Assembly (NCBI GenBank): GCA_035711845.1
Contig: DASTBU010000122.1
Location: 62,001 to 126,000 of the forward strand
Direction: 5' to 3'
Length of the DNA: 64,000 nt
From: DASTBU01 sp035711845
GTDB taxonomy: Bacteria; Acidobacteriota; Vicinamibacteria; Vicinamibacterales; 2-12-FULL-66-21
The position numbers and the translations under genes were made by a program. Shown here in pieces: positions 1-7,430 of the stretch. How positions within the stretch are numbered: the first letter of the stretch is position 1; every line of letters begins with the position of its first letter. Under the pieces are notes generated by a model, which searched no databases, had not been told where the DNA came from, and saw nothing but the letters and a program-made list of their open reading frames with translations.

Positions 1-183
1 GCTGCAGACGGTCATATCTTCTTCTCGACGGAGCCCGGCGCCGTCGTCGCCGTGGCGCCAGGCAGCGATATCACGCCAGTTGCGGTGAACGATCTCGGCG
101 AGAGCATCTACGCGACGCCGGCGTTCGCCAACGGCCGCATCTACGTGCGCACCACCGCGGCGTTGTACGCGTTTGGCAACTGA
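1..183 (+). CDS. PQQ-like beta-propeller protein, C-terminal end (partial)
   Basis: The window opens inside a gene. Codons from base 1 read 60 residues to a TGA stop. The reading contains GHIFFST, AVVAVAP, YATPAFANGRIYVRT and LYAFGN. The pattern 'ATP-x-F-x-N-G-R-I-Y-V-R-T-x-x-x-L-Y-A-F' is the usual last blade of PQQ-binding-like (outer-membrane assembly or dehydrogenase-type) beta-propellers, where each blade ends in a 'lyAfd'-like strand. The protein is probably exported, but its N-terminus and any enzymatic domain lie outside the window, so the function cannot be given. It is too short here to tell a quinoprotein dehydrogenase from a non-catalytic propeller. Confidence 0.8.
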   Translation, partial: AADGHIFFSTEPGAVVAVAPGSDITPVAVNDLGESIYATPAFANGRIYVRTTAALYAFGN

Positions 184-486
184 ATGACGCCGTAAAGTCG
201 ACGCTCGTCGAATGCCGGCGTCCCCGGTCGACTGTCGCACATAGCCCCAAGGGGCGATAGTCGGGTCTATCCCGGGCGCCCTATAGTCCGTTCTGCGGCT
301 TGAAAGAAGAAGGTCATACGCGTTGTGGAGTCGCACAACGGACCAGGCGGGCCGAGCGCCCCTCGCCGGCCGGCCTCCGCCAAGGCTACGGCGGCCCGCC
401 GGAGCTTTAGAAGCGGGCGCGCAGGCTGGCGAGACGCTATCGCATCGAGTATCGGATTTCGCTTCTGCACCCGGAAGGAGTCTCGT
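184..486. other. Intergenic spacer with a hairpin
   Basis: No convincing gene is present. At 375-404 an imperfect palindrome has arms CTCCG/CGGAG and an inner CCGCC/GGCGG pair. It could terminate the upstream propeller gene or be a dispersed palindromic repeat. A good Shine-Dalgarno (GGAAGGAG, about 473-480) ends the spacer just before the next gene. Confidence 0.5.
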
Positions 487-972
487 ATGCATCGGTGGTT
501 GTACGCTGGTGCCGCGGCGACGCTCGTTGCGGCGTCCGCGTGCGGCGCAAGCACGAACCTGACCGCGGTATGGAAGGAACCCACGACCTCGCCGATTCGC
601 TTCGAACGGGTAATCGTCGCGTTCCAGGCCAAGGATCAGGCGCTCCGGCGCAGCATCGAAGACCACATGGCGGCGCGGATCGCGAACGCCACGCCGTCCT
701 ACAAGGTGCTCGACGACGCCGAGGCGACGAACCTGGAACAGGCCAAAGCGAAGGTGACCGCAGCGGGCTTCGACGGCGCGGTCGTCGCCCGATTTGTGGG
801 CGTGGAGACCGATTCTCACGCTGCTCCGGCGTCTGGCCCGCGACCCGCCGGTCAATTGAGCGTTTTCGATTCAACCCGGGTCGTTCATGTTCCTGCCACG
901 AGCGCCCGGATCTGCATCTCGCTCACTCGGAGCCGAGGAGATCGCTCGGAGTTGCCTGCGAGGAGCAACTGA
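487..972 (+). CDS. Lipoprotein, DUF4136-like, with a scrambled C-terminus
   Basis: The ATG at 487 follows GGAAGGAG. The 161-residue product begins with a lipoprotein-like signal (hydrophobic AAATLVAASAC, Cys about residue 18). About 85 residues then resemble the envelope proteins whose conserved pattern is 'VIVAFQAKD...RRSIEDHMAARI...SYKVLDD...AKAKVTAAGFDGAVV'. That family normally continues for roughly another 80-100 residues. Here the similarity stops after VARFVGVETD and the tail turns into Arg/Ser-rich sequence of no visible fold, ending 10 bp before the convergent permease. I read it as a truncated or frameshifted copy, probably non-functional. The family assignment is from pattern recall. 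Confidence 0.55.
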   Translation: MHRWLYAGAAATLVAASACGASTNLTAVWKEPTTSPIRFERVIVAFQAKDQALRRSIEDHMAARIANATPSYKVLDDAEATNLEQAKAKVTAAGFDGAVVARFVGVETDSHAAPASGPRPAGQLSVFDSTRVVHVPATSARICISLTRSRGDRSELPARSN

Positions 973-982
973 AACATGGGCC

Positions 983-3412
983 CTATTCACCGCGGAGGAC
1001 GGTGTGCGGGTCGATCCGCGAGGCCCGGCGGGCCGGGATGGCCGTCGCGAGACAAGTGATCACCAGGAGGAGCGATGCAACGCTCCCAAGAACCACCGGA
1101 TCACTCGATGCCGTCTGAAACAACTGCGCTTCCAGCAGACGACCCGCTGCGATCCCGCCGATCAATCCCGCGATCACACCGATACCCACCAGGGCCATGC
1201 CGTTACGCACGATCAGGAGCAGCACGCGACCGGTGGCGGCGCCGAGCGCAAGACGCACGGCGATGTCGCGTCGGCTGGAGCCGACGACGTACGAGATCAG
1301 GCCATAGAGCCCGAGGGCGGACAGGAGCAGCGCGCCCAGGCTGAAGCTCGACAGCAGCACCGAAAAGAACCGTGCCGTTGCCGTCTGCTGCGCGACCGCT
1401 CCCGTGAGCGGCTGCACCGCATACACCGGCAGTCCGGAATCGAGCGTCGAAACGACCTGCTGCAGTGCACCGATGGTGATGGGAGCACTGGCCGAGGAGC
1501 GGACCGCTATCTCGATGTCGCGATCGGTGCGTTGAGCGAACGGAAAGAACACGTCCGGCTCGGCCGTGCCGGCGGTGATGTTGGTGGTGAGATCGCGATA
1601 GCGCGCATCGGCGACGACGCCGATGATCTCTACGGTGATCCCCGGCCCCATATGGATCCGGCGCCCGACCGCAGCCTCCGGGCTGCCCCACAGCCGGCGC
1701 GCGCCCGCGCTGTTGATCATCGCTACCAGAGGCGCCTGCGCCGCATCGGTGCGCGCGAAATCGCGCCCGTGGATGAGAGCGACCCCAAGCGTCTGGAAGT
1801 ATCCGGGAGCGACGAAGTGCCGGTAGTAGCGAATCCGTCGGTCATCGCCCGCGTCCGTTGTCAGGATCGAAGCTGCAGCTGTTCCCGTCAGTGGCAGGTC
1901 GGAACTCACGGACGCCTCGGCGACCTGCGGCGCAGCGCGCAGCGCCTGGACCAGACGATCGACGAACAGGCTTCGCTCGGCCGGCGGATAGGCAGTGGCC
2001 GGAAGAGTCAGGCGCGCGACCGTCACTCCTCGAGGATCGAAGCCGAGGTCGACCGCCAGCTGACGCTCGAGGCTGCGCACGAGCAGCGCTGCCCCAGCGA
2101 GTAGCGTCATCGCGAGGGCAATCTGACCGATGACGAGCAGTTGCTGCGGAGCGGGCCGACGAAGCGTCCCGATGCCGCCCTCAATCGTGCGAGCACCATC
2201 CTTGATCGCGCTGTTGACGTCCCGCTGGCGACTCTTCACCGCCGGCAGGATCGCGACCAGCGCCCCGGACAGCACTGAGGCCGCTGCCGCAAAGAGCAGC
2301 GCCCGCACATCCAGGGTCAGTCGGACGTAGGTGGGCAACGAGTCGGTCGGCATCAGCGCCGCGACACCGGCGAGGCCCCAGGCCGCCAGGAGCGCGCCGG
2401 CCGCCCCCGCGATCGACGAAAGCAACACCGTCTCGGCGAGCACGCTTCGAATCGCGTGCCACTGCGAAGCGCCGAGCGCGATGCGGACGGCGAGCTCGCG
2501 GCCCCTGGAGATCGTCCTGGCCAGCTGGAGGCTTGCGACGTTCGCGCAGGCGATGAGCAGGAACAACAGCACCGAGCCGAACAGGGCCGATAACAGCGGG
2601 CCTGTCGCGCCGAGCATCCAGGCCTGGAGCCCCGTGACCTGGACGCCGCGCTCACGCTGGAAATCAGGATGTTCCCGTTCGAGGATCGCTGCAACGCGGG
2701 TCAGGTCCTGCTGGGCCTGTTCGAGCGAGGTGTCGGGCTTCAGGCGACCGAGGGCCGTCAGCCAGCGGTTTCCGCGATTCTGGACGGTCGCGGCCGTGCT
2801 GGTGAGCGAGACCATCATCGAAGGGAACCAGATATCGCTGTCGAAGCTGATGCCTGAGAATCCGTCGGGCATGACACCCACGATCGCAAACTGCCGGTCG
2901 TTGAGGAACACGTGGCGCTGGAGGACGGCCGGATCTCCGCCCAGCCGCCCGCGCCAGAGCCGGTCGCTGATGAGCACTACCGGCTTTGCGTCGGGTGTCC
3001 GATCTTCCGCTGGCAGGAACGTGCGTCCCAGGGCGGCAGTAACGCCGAGCAATCTGAAGTACGCAGGCGAGACCATCTCCGCCTCGACGCGGAGCGCTTC
3101 GTCACCCACGCGGAGATTCAGCGAGGCCTCGTCGTAAATGGCCACATCGTCCAACGTCCGGGTCATGCGGGCCCAGTCGTGGATCTCTGGAAACGATCCC
3201 CCGCGAACGTCACGTTGCGGTCCAGAAACACCGAGAAGCGCGACCAGGCCATCGGGGTCTTTGAAAGGCAGGGACCGGAGCGTGGCCACATCGAGCAGCG
3301 CGAACATCAAGGTGCTCGCGCCGATTCCGATGGCAAGCGTCAATATCACCGAGACGGCATAGCCCGGCCGCCTCGCGAGCATTCGAGCGGCAACGAGCAG
3401 ATCGAGTCGCAT
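983..3412 (-). CDS. ADOP-type permease (MacB/FtsX-like, duplicated)
   Basis: This membrane protein of about 809 residues has the layout of acidobacterial duplicated orphan permeases. A first transmembrane helix (VSVILTLAIGIGAST) leads into a periplasmic MacB-type domain, then a three-helix FtsX block containing LLIACANVASLQLART and GRELAVRIALGAS. A second periplasmic domain and a second FtsX block (LLSALGLYGLISYVV, RRDIAVRLALGAATG) follow, ending ARRASRIDPHTVLRGE. I chose the ATG at 3412 (MRLDLLVAARML) because homologues begin there; in-frame codons continue to 3511. No ABC ATPase gene is adjacent, as is usual for the family, so substrate and energising partner are unknown. The protein acts in the inner membrane. 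Confidence 0.85.
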   Translation of the reverse strand: MRLDLLVAARMLARRPGYAVSVILTLAIGIGASTLMFALLDVATLRSLPFKDPDGLVALLGVSGPQRDVRGGSFPEIHDWARMTRTLDDVAIYDEASLNLRVGDEALRVEAEMVSPAYFRLLGVTAALGRTFLPAEDRTPDAKPVVLISDRLWRGRLGGDPAVLQRHVFLNDRQFAIVGVMPDGFSGISFDSDIWFPSMMVSLTSTAATVQNRGNRWLTALGRLKPDTSLEQAQQDLTRVAAILEREHPDFQRERGVQVTGLQAWMLGATGPLLSALFGSVLLFLLIACANVASLQLARTISRGRELAVRIALGASQWHAIRSVLAETVLLSSIAGAAGALLAAWGLAGVAALMPTDSLPTYVRLTLDVRALLFAAAASVLSGALVAILPAVKSRQRDVNSAIKDGARTIEGGIGTLRRPAPQQLLVIGQIALAMTLLAGAALLVRSLERQLAVDLGFDPRGVTVARLTLPATAYPPAERSLFVDRLVQALRAAPQVAEASVSSDLPLTGTAAASILTTDAGDDRRIRYYRHFVAPGYFQTLGVALIHGRDFARTDAAQAPLVAMINSAGARRLWGSPEAAVGRRIHMGPGITVEIIGVVADARYRDLTTNITAGTAEPDVFFPFAQRTDRDIEIAVRSSASAPITIGALQQVVSTLDSGLPVYAVQPLTGAVAQQTATARFFSVLLSSFSLGALLLSALGLYGLISYVVGSSRRDIAVRLALGAATGRVLLLIVRNGMALVGIGVIAGLIGGIAAGRLLEAQLFQTASSDPVVLGSVASLLLVITCLATAIPARRASRIDPHTVLRGE

Positions 3413-3537
3413 TCGCCGCGTCAGAGCAGAGCGTGTGCCAGATCGATGTTCCGTGATTTGCGGCCGGATCTTCTCGGGTGCCGAGGGAAGTTGACCGGCC
3501 GCGAACACCACATGTCCGCTAGCGGCGGCTGGCTTCC

Positions 3538-3895
3538 AGGTCCCTGAGTCCCTACGTCCCTGAGTCCCTACGTCCCTGAGTCCTTGGTCCCTGGTCCGCG
3601 TCCCCGAGTCCCGAGTCCCCGAGTCCTTGGTCCCTGGTCCCCGTCCCCGAGTCCCGAGTCCCTGAGTCCTGGGTCCCCTGGTCCGCGTCCCTGAGTCCTT
3701 GGTCCCCGGGTCGTCCGCTTCCCTGAATCCTTGGTCCCACCGACAAAGGACCGAGGACCAGGGACGTAGGGACCAGGGCCCGAAGGACCGAGGACCAGGA
3801 CGGAAGGACCGAGGACGAGCGACCCGGGACTAACGACCGAGGACGAGGGACCGGGACCAAGGACCGAGGACCAGGGACGTAGGGACCAGGGACCG
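3538..3895. repeat. Long imperfect inverted array of GTCC / GGAC words
   Basis: The left half (about 3538-3737) is built from variants of GTCCCTGAGTCCTTG and GTCCCTGGTCC. After a short centre near 3738-3746 the right half (about 3747-3893) is built from the complementary words GGACCGAGGACCAGG and GGACGTAGGGACC. The block is therefore one very large, degenerate hairpin-forming palindrome between an ADOP permease and the porin promoter. It is not a CRISPR array, because there are no constant repeats or unique spacers. Reading frames through it give only low-complexity peptides. The origin is presumably slippage or a dispersed intergenic repeat family. Confidence 0.85.
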
Positions 3896-3900
3896 TTTGC

Positions 3901-3929
3901 TTGACGCCGGAATTGACGAGGTGTAGACT
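3901..3929 (+). promoter_or_regulatory. Putative sigma-70 promoter of the porin operon
   Basis: TTGACG (3901-3906) and TAGACT (3924-3929) are separated by 17 bases, a good sigma-70 geometry. The start point would fall near 3936, almost on top of the TTG start at 3939. Translation would then be leaderless, or would use a start further in. Confidence 0.4.
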
Positions 3930-3938
3930 TCCAGAGTT

Positions 3939-5114
3939 TTGATTACTCAAATATTACGTTTAGAGACTACGAAATTCGTCGGAACTGGGCTGATTACCCT
4001 GGGAGCTCTCGTGGGAGGCGCAGCGCAATCGCTGGCGCAGGTGCCGCCGCCGGAATCCGCCGAGGTTTCCCAACCGCAGACCGGGCCGATCTCGGGCTAC
4101 ATGGACTTCCACTTCAACAAGCTCGAGAGCCAGGATGGCGTCCTCGATTTTCACCGCTTCGTACTGCTCTTCAACCACAGCTTCTCGTCGCAAATCCGGT
4201 TCGTGGGCGAGCTCGAGCTCGAGCACGCCTTCGTGGAGGGGCTCGAAGATGCGGGCGAGCTGGAGCTGGAACAGGCCTACCTCGATTTCCTGATCTCGAG
4301 GCCGTTCAGCGTCCGCGCCGGCATGATGCTCGTGCCGCTGGGAATCATCAACGAGCGGCACGAACCCCCGGTGTTCCACGGGGTCGAGCGGCCGTTTGTC
4401 GACACGGTGATCATCCCCAGTACGTGGTTCGAGGTTGGCGCCGGCATCCACGGCGAAACCGGCCGTGGTTTGCGGTACAGGGCTTTCGCGATGGCGCCGC
4501 TCGACGCCCTGCAGTTCAGCGCGGACGAGGGCATTCGGGGCGGACGGCAGAAGGGCGCCGAGGCCAACGTCCGCAACGTCGCGTTCACGGGTCGTCTCGA
4601 GTACGTGGGGACGCCCGACCTCACGCTCGGCGCGGCGTTCTGGACCGGAGATTCGAGCTTTTCGCTGCCGCGGCTCGACACTACCGTCCGCGTCGGTGAA
4701 GTGGATGCCCGGTACCGGCGCGATCGCCTGGAGCTTCGAGGGCAGTTCGCCAGGGTCGGCATCTCGGACGCGGGATCGGTCAACGATGCGATCGAGCGCC
4801 TCACAGGCGTATCACCCAACATCGCGACGACACTGCAAGGCTTCTACGCGGAAGCCGCCTACCGTGTCTGGGCGTCCGGGTCACCCCGGGACCTGGTGGC
4901 CTTCTTCCGCTACGAAAACTTCGATACGCAGTACCGCATGCCGCCGGGGTTCATCCCGCTGAAGGAATTCGATCGCGATGCGTACGTCGTGGGTGCGACC
5001 TACTACCCGGATCCCGACGTTGCGGTCAAGATCGATTACGTCCACCAGCGCAATCGAAGCGGCGTGATCGAGGCGCCGTCGAGCGTCAACGTGGGGTTGG
5101 GCTGGTGGTTCTAG
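3939..5114 (+). CDS. Outer-membrane porin-like beta-barrel protein
   Basis: The 391-residue product has a signal peptide ending near residue 33 (ALVGGAAQSLA-QV). Alternating amphipathic strands follow (SGYMDFHFNKLE, HRFVLLFNHSF, IRFVGELELEHAF, LTLGAAFWTGDSSF). The final segment VNVGLGWWF ends in the terminal Phe typical of BAM-inserted barrels. It resembles phosphate-selective/OprO-type or general 16-strand porins, but substrate cannot be deduced. Translation apparently begins at TTG 3939, since no ATG lies between the stop and the signal peptide. The cupredoxin gene follows 12 bp downstream, so the two are almost certainly cotranscribed. Confidence 0.75.
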   Translation: MITQILRLETTKFVGTGLITLGALVGGAAQSLAQVPPPESAEVSQPQTGPISGYMDFHFNKLESQDGVLDFHRFVLLFNHSFSSQIRFVGELELEHAFVEGLEDAGELELEQAYLDFLISRPFSVRAGMMLVPLGIINERHEPPVFHGVERPFVDTVIIPSTWFEVGAGIHGETGRGLRYRAFAMAPLDALQFSADEGIRGGRQKGAEANVRNVAFTGRLEYVGTPDLTLGAAFWTGDSSFSLPRLDTTVRVGEVDARYRRDRLELRGQFARVGISDAGSVNDAIERLTGVSPNIATTLQGFYAEAAYRVWASGSPRDLVAFFRYENFDTQYRMPPGFIPLKEFDRDAYVVGATYYPDPDVAVKIDYVHQRNRSGVIEAPSSVNVGLGWWF

Positions 5115-5126
5115 AGAGGGATCGGC

Positions 5127-5516
5127 ATGAAGACAACCATACTGCTCTCGGCGATTCTGGCCGTGGCGCTTCCCGCTTTCGGCTTCGACGGTCAGGAACG
5201 CCGGGTGATTCGGGTCAGCGCCGAACGCTTCGCGTTCACGCCATCACGGATCGAAGTCGAGGCCGGCGAGGACGTCGAGCTCCGCATCAGGAGCGACGAC
5301 ACATCGCACGGTTTCCGGGTGAGCGCCGCCAAGGAGAGCGGCGTCGAGATCAACGTCACGGTTCCCAAGCGCGGACGCGGTGACGTCGTCGTGAACCTCC
5401 GCATCGACAAACCCGGCCGCTACATCTTCGAGTGCAGCCGAATGTGCGGCGCAGGCCACAACTTCATGCGAGGCGAGCTGGTCGTCCGCGAGCCATCCGC
5501 CAGACGCACGCCGTGA
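5127..5516 (+). CDS. Secreted cupredoxin with a CuA-type copper site
   Basis: This 129-residue protein has a signal peptide (TILLSAILAVALPAFG) and a single cupredoxin domain. The metal ligands are complete: His61 (DTSHGF), then Cys103, Cys107, His111 and Met114 in CSRMCGAGHNFM. The spacing C-x3-C-x3-H-x2-M is that of the binuclear CuA centre of cytochrome oxidase subunit II and nitrous-oxide reductase, not of type 1 blue copper proteins. It lacks the transmembrane helices of CoxB, so it should be a soluble periplasmic electron carrier. It lies between a porin and a di-heme cytochrome, an arrangement that suggests electron transfer to or from the latter. The start ATG follows GAGAGGGATCGGC. 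Confidence 0.85.
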   Translation: MKTTILLSAILAVALPAFGFDGQERRVIRVSAERFAFTPSRIEVEAGEDVELRIRSDDTSHGFRVSAAKESGVEINVTVPKRGRGDVVVNLRIDKPGRYIFECSRMCGAGHNFMRGELVVREPSARRTP

Positions 5517-5560
5517 ACCCCATGAACCTATGAACCCATGAACCCTTGAACCTATGAACC
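5513..5560 (+). repeat. ATGAACC microrepeat at the start of the cytochrome gene
   Basis: Short words ATGAACCT, ATGAACCC, TTGAACCT and ATGAACCGC follow one another across the 37-bp spacer, and the last copy supplies the start codon of the next gene. The duplicated ATGs in other frames run quickly into stops. No Shine-Dalgarno is visible, so the repeat may have displaced it. Confidence 0.6.
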
Positions 5561-6750
5561 GCATGATCCGAACGCTCCCGGCCTTCTACCTCCTGTGCCT
5601 GCTCGGCCTCTTCGGGCACTCCGTTCTGACGGGTCAGATTCGTCCGACGGAGCCGGGCGACCCGCTCCCGAACCTGTCGCCGAGGGAGTTCACCGAGTTC
5701 CGGCTGGGCCTCGACGACTTTACCGAGGTCGAAACGGCCGAGGAAGGGCTGGGCCCCGCGTTCAACGGAACGAGCTGCGCGGTGTGCCACAACGTGCCGG
5801 CGATCGGGGGCAGCGGCATCATTCTCGAAACGCGGGCGGGTTACCGCAACCCGGATGGATCGTTTCGCGCGCTCAACGAAGCGGGCGATACCCTGGTGCA
5901 CCTCTTCTCGGTGCCGACTCACGGCTGCCAGCCGTCGATCCCGAGCGATGTGACGGTGATCGCGCGGCGAGCGCCGATTCCGTTGTTCGGTGCGGGCCTC
6001 GTGGAGGCCATTCCGGACGATGCGCTGCTCGCGCTGGAGGACGCGTTCGACCGCGATCGCGATGGCGTGAGCGGACGGGCCGCGATCGTGACGGACCTGG
6101 CCACCGGAGAGCGGCGGGTGGGCCGCTTTGGCTGGAAGTCCCAGCACGCGACGCTGCTCGCCTTCGGCGCCGATGCGTACCGCAACGAGATGGGCATCAC
6201 CAACGACATGTTTCAGCAGGAGTCGGTCTTTGCCGTACCCGAGGAGCAGCTGCGGCACTGCGATTCGTTTCCCGACCCCGAGGATGTTCGAGACCGATCG
6301 ACCGGGCGCCGCGGTATCGACAATTTCGAGTCGTTCATGCGTCTGCTCGCCCCGATCGCGCGCAGTCACTCCGACGAGACGACGCGCGACGGCGAGCGCC
6401 TCTTCCTGGCCATCGGCTGCGGGAGGTGCCATGTCCCGGCCCTCGCCACCGGGCCGAGCAGCAATCCGCTGTTCAACCGCAAATCCGTTCCCCTGTTTTC
6501 CGACCTCCTGCTCCACGACATCGGCACAGGCGACGGTATCCTGCAGGCGGCCGCGCAGCCGGAGGAAATCCGCACGCCGGCCTTATGGGGACTCCGGCTC
6601 CGCCGCCCCTTGCTGCACGATGGCAGCGCGGCGACGATCGCCGACGCAATCGACCGCCACGCCAACGAAGCCGGGCTGGCGCGGCAAGGGTACCAACGCC
6701 TGACGGACGCGGACCGTCAGCGCCTTCTGGCGTTTCTAGGGTCACTCTGA
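5554..6750 (+). CDS. Di-heme c-type cytochrome (DUF1111 / thiol-oxidoreductase-like)
   Basis: The 398-residue exported protein has an N-terminal hydrophobic segment (FYLLCLLGLFGHSVLTG). Two haem c attachment motifs are present, CAVCH at residues 75-79 and CGRCH at 289-293. Between them are features of the DUF1111 di-haem family: a GRFGWKSQHATL segment and an ITND segment. The C-terminus has TPALWGLRLRRPLLHDG and LLAFLGSL. The family is usually called a thiol oxidoreductase or di-haem peroxidase-like cytochrome, and its substrate is uncertain. It is third in a run with the porin and CuA cupredoxin. The latter is the obvious candidate redox partner, though this is inference. Confidence 0.85.
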   Translation: MNRMIRTLPAFYLLCLLGLFGHSVLTGQIRPTEPGDPLPNLSPREFTEFRLGLDDFTEVETAEEGLGPAFNGTSCAVCHNVPAIGGSGIILETRAGYRNPDGSFRALNEAGDTLVHLFSVPTHGCQPSIPSDVTVIARRAPIPLFGAGLVEAIPDDALLALEDAFDRDRDGVSGRAAIVTDLATGERRVGRFGWKSQHATLLAFGADAYRNEMGITNDMFQQESVFAVPEEQLRHCDSFPDPEDVRDRSTGRRGIDNFESFMRLLAPIARSHSDETTRDGERLFLAIGCGRCHVPALATGPSSNPLFNRKSVPLFSDLLLHDIGTGDGILQAAAQPEEIRTPALWGLRLRRPLLHDGSAATIADAIDRHANEAGLARQGYQRLTDADRQRLLAFLGSL

Positions 6751-6794
6751 GCCGTACCGGCGCGCACCCAGCGACCCGTCCTACCGCCAGCACC

Positions 6795-6859
6795 CGGGCG
6801 CCATACGAGGCACTCGGACCGTACGAGGCGCCCGGCACGAGGCACCGTGCACCGCAAAC
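6795..6859. repeat. ACGAGGCA / CGAGGCGC microrepeats
   Basis: The spacer between the convergent cytochrome and AhpD-like genes carries several copies of ACGAGGCA and CGAGGCGC mixed with CCGTGCACC-type words. It could form weak stem-loops and serve as a shared transcription end. No gene is seen here. Confidence 0.4.
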
Positions 6860-7327
6860 CTACGCCTGAACTTCCTCTCTCCGATAGCTCCCCGGTGGAA
6901 CCCGGAACGCCACCGAGAGCCGGTTCCACCCATTGATCGCGACGACCGCAAACGTCAGCGCGACCAGTTCGTTCTCGTCGAAGTGCGCGCGGACCGCCTC
7001 GTAGACATCGTCGGGCACATGGGTGTCGCTGACGCGGGTGACGGCCTCGGTCCATTCGAGCGCCGCGCGTTCCCGGTTGCTGAAGAAGGGTGTCTCCCGC
7101 CAGGCCGAGAGCGCGTATATCCGCTGCTCGGTCTCCCCCATCGCGCGCGCGTCCTTCGTGTGCATGTCGATGCAGTAGGCACAGCCGTTGATCTGCGACG
7201 CACGAATCTTCGCGAGCTCGAGAAGAGATCGCTCGAGGCCGCTGGCCTCGACCTCCCGTTGCAGGTTCAACATCGCCTTGCCCAAACCGCCTGCGATATA
7301 GCGAGTTCCGTTGACACGTGGTGTCAT
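6860..7327 (-). CDS. AhpD-like carboxymuconolactone-decarboxylase family protein
   Basis: The 155-residue protein carries the AhpD signature: a glutamate in LLELAKIRAS, then Cys49-x2-Cys52 and His56 in NGCAYCIDMHTKDAR. This CxxC-x3-H site gives alkylhydroperoxidase or disulfide-reductase activity. The C-terminus has AVVAINGWNRLSVAFRVPPGSY, typical of the short 'carboxymuconolactone decarboxylase family' proteins of about 150 residues. It is cytosolic and likely linked to peroxide or organic-hydroperoxide stress. It is transcribed divergently from the EF-hand/lectin-like gene with a 103-bp shared region. Confidence 0.88.
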   Translation of the reverse strand: MTPRVNGTRYIAGGLGKAMLNLQREVEASGLERSLLELAKIRASQINGCAYCIDMHTKDARAMGETEQRIYALSAWRETPFFSNRERAALEWTEAVTRVSDTHVPDDVYEAVRAHFDENELVALTFAVVAINGWNRLSVAFRVPPGSYRREEVQA

Positions 7328-7403
7328 CGTGTGTCCGACCTCCTTGATCAGAATGTCTCACAGCCCAGCTTCCGGAGCGTGAGATGCGACCCGGCAGTTG
7401 ACC

Positions 7404-7418
7404 GGCACACTTTGTGCC
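7404..7418. promoter_or_regulatory. Perfect small palindrome (operator-like)
   Basis: GGCACA-CTT-TGTGCC forms 6-bp perfect arms 13 bp upstream of the ATG at 7431. A looser dyad TCTCAC...GTGAGA (7356-7361 / 7379-7384) lies further up between the divergent genes. Either could bind a dimeric regulator. A GG-N10-GC spacing inside the palindrome mimics a sigma-54 site but is too close to the ATG. Confidence 0.3.
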
Positions 7419-7430
7419 AGTGAAAACAGC

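Noticed and set aside
3538..3895. CRISPR-like repeated block
   Set aside because: There are no constant direct repeats with unique spacers. The words are degenerate and the two halves are complementary.
3552..3950. Minus-strand reading of 132 residues through the word array
   Set aside because: It is a low-complexity peptide made by the repeat (SRDQGLRDADQG-type), with no plausible fold.
5464..6516. Minus-strand frame opposite the di-heme cytochrome
   Set aside because: It is a shadow of the cytochrome gene, with no recognisable motif.
7402..7420. Sigma-54 -24/-12 type promoter (GG-N10-GC)
   Set aside because: Transcription would begin at about the ATG at 7431. The match is better explained as the small palindrome.
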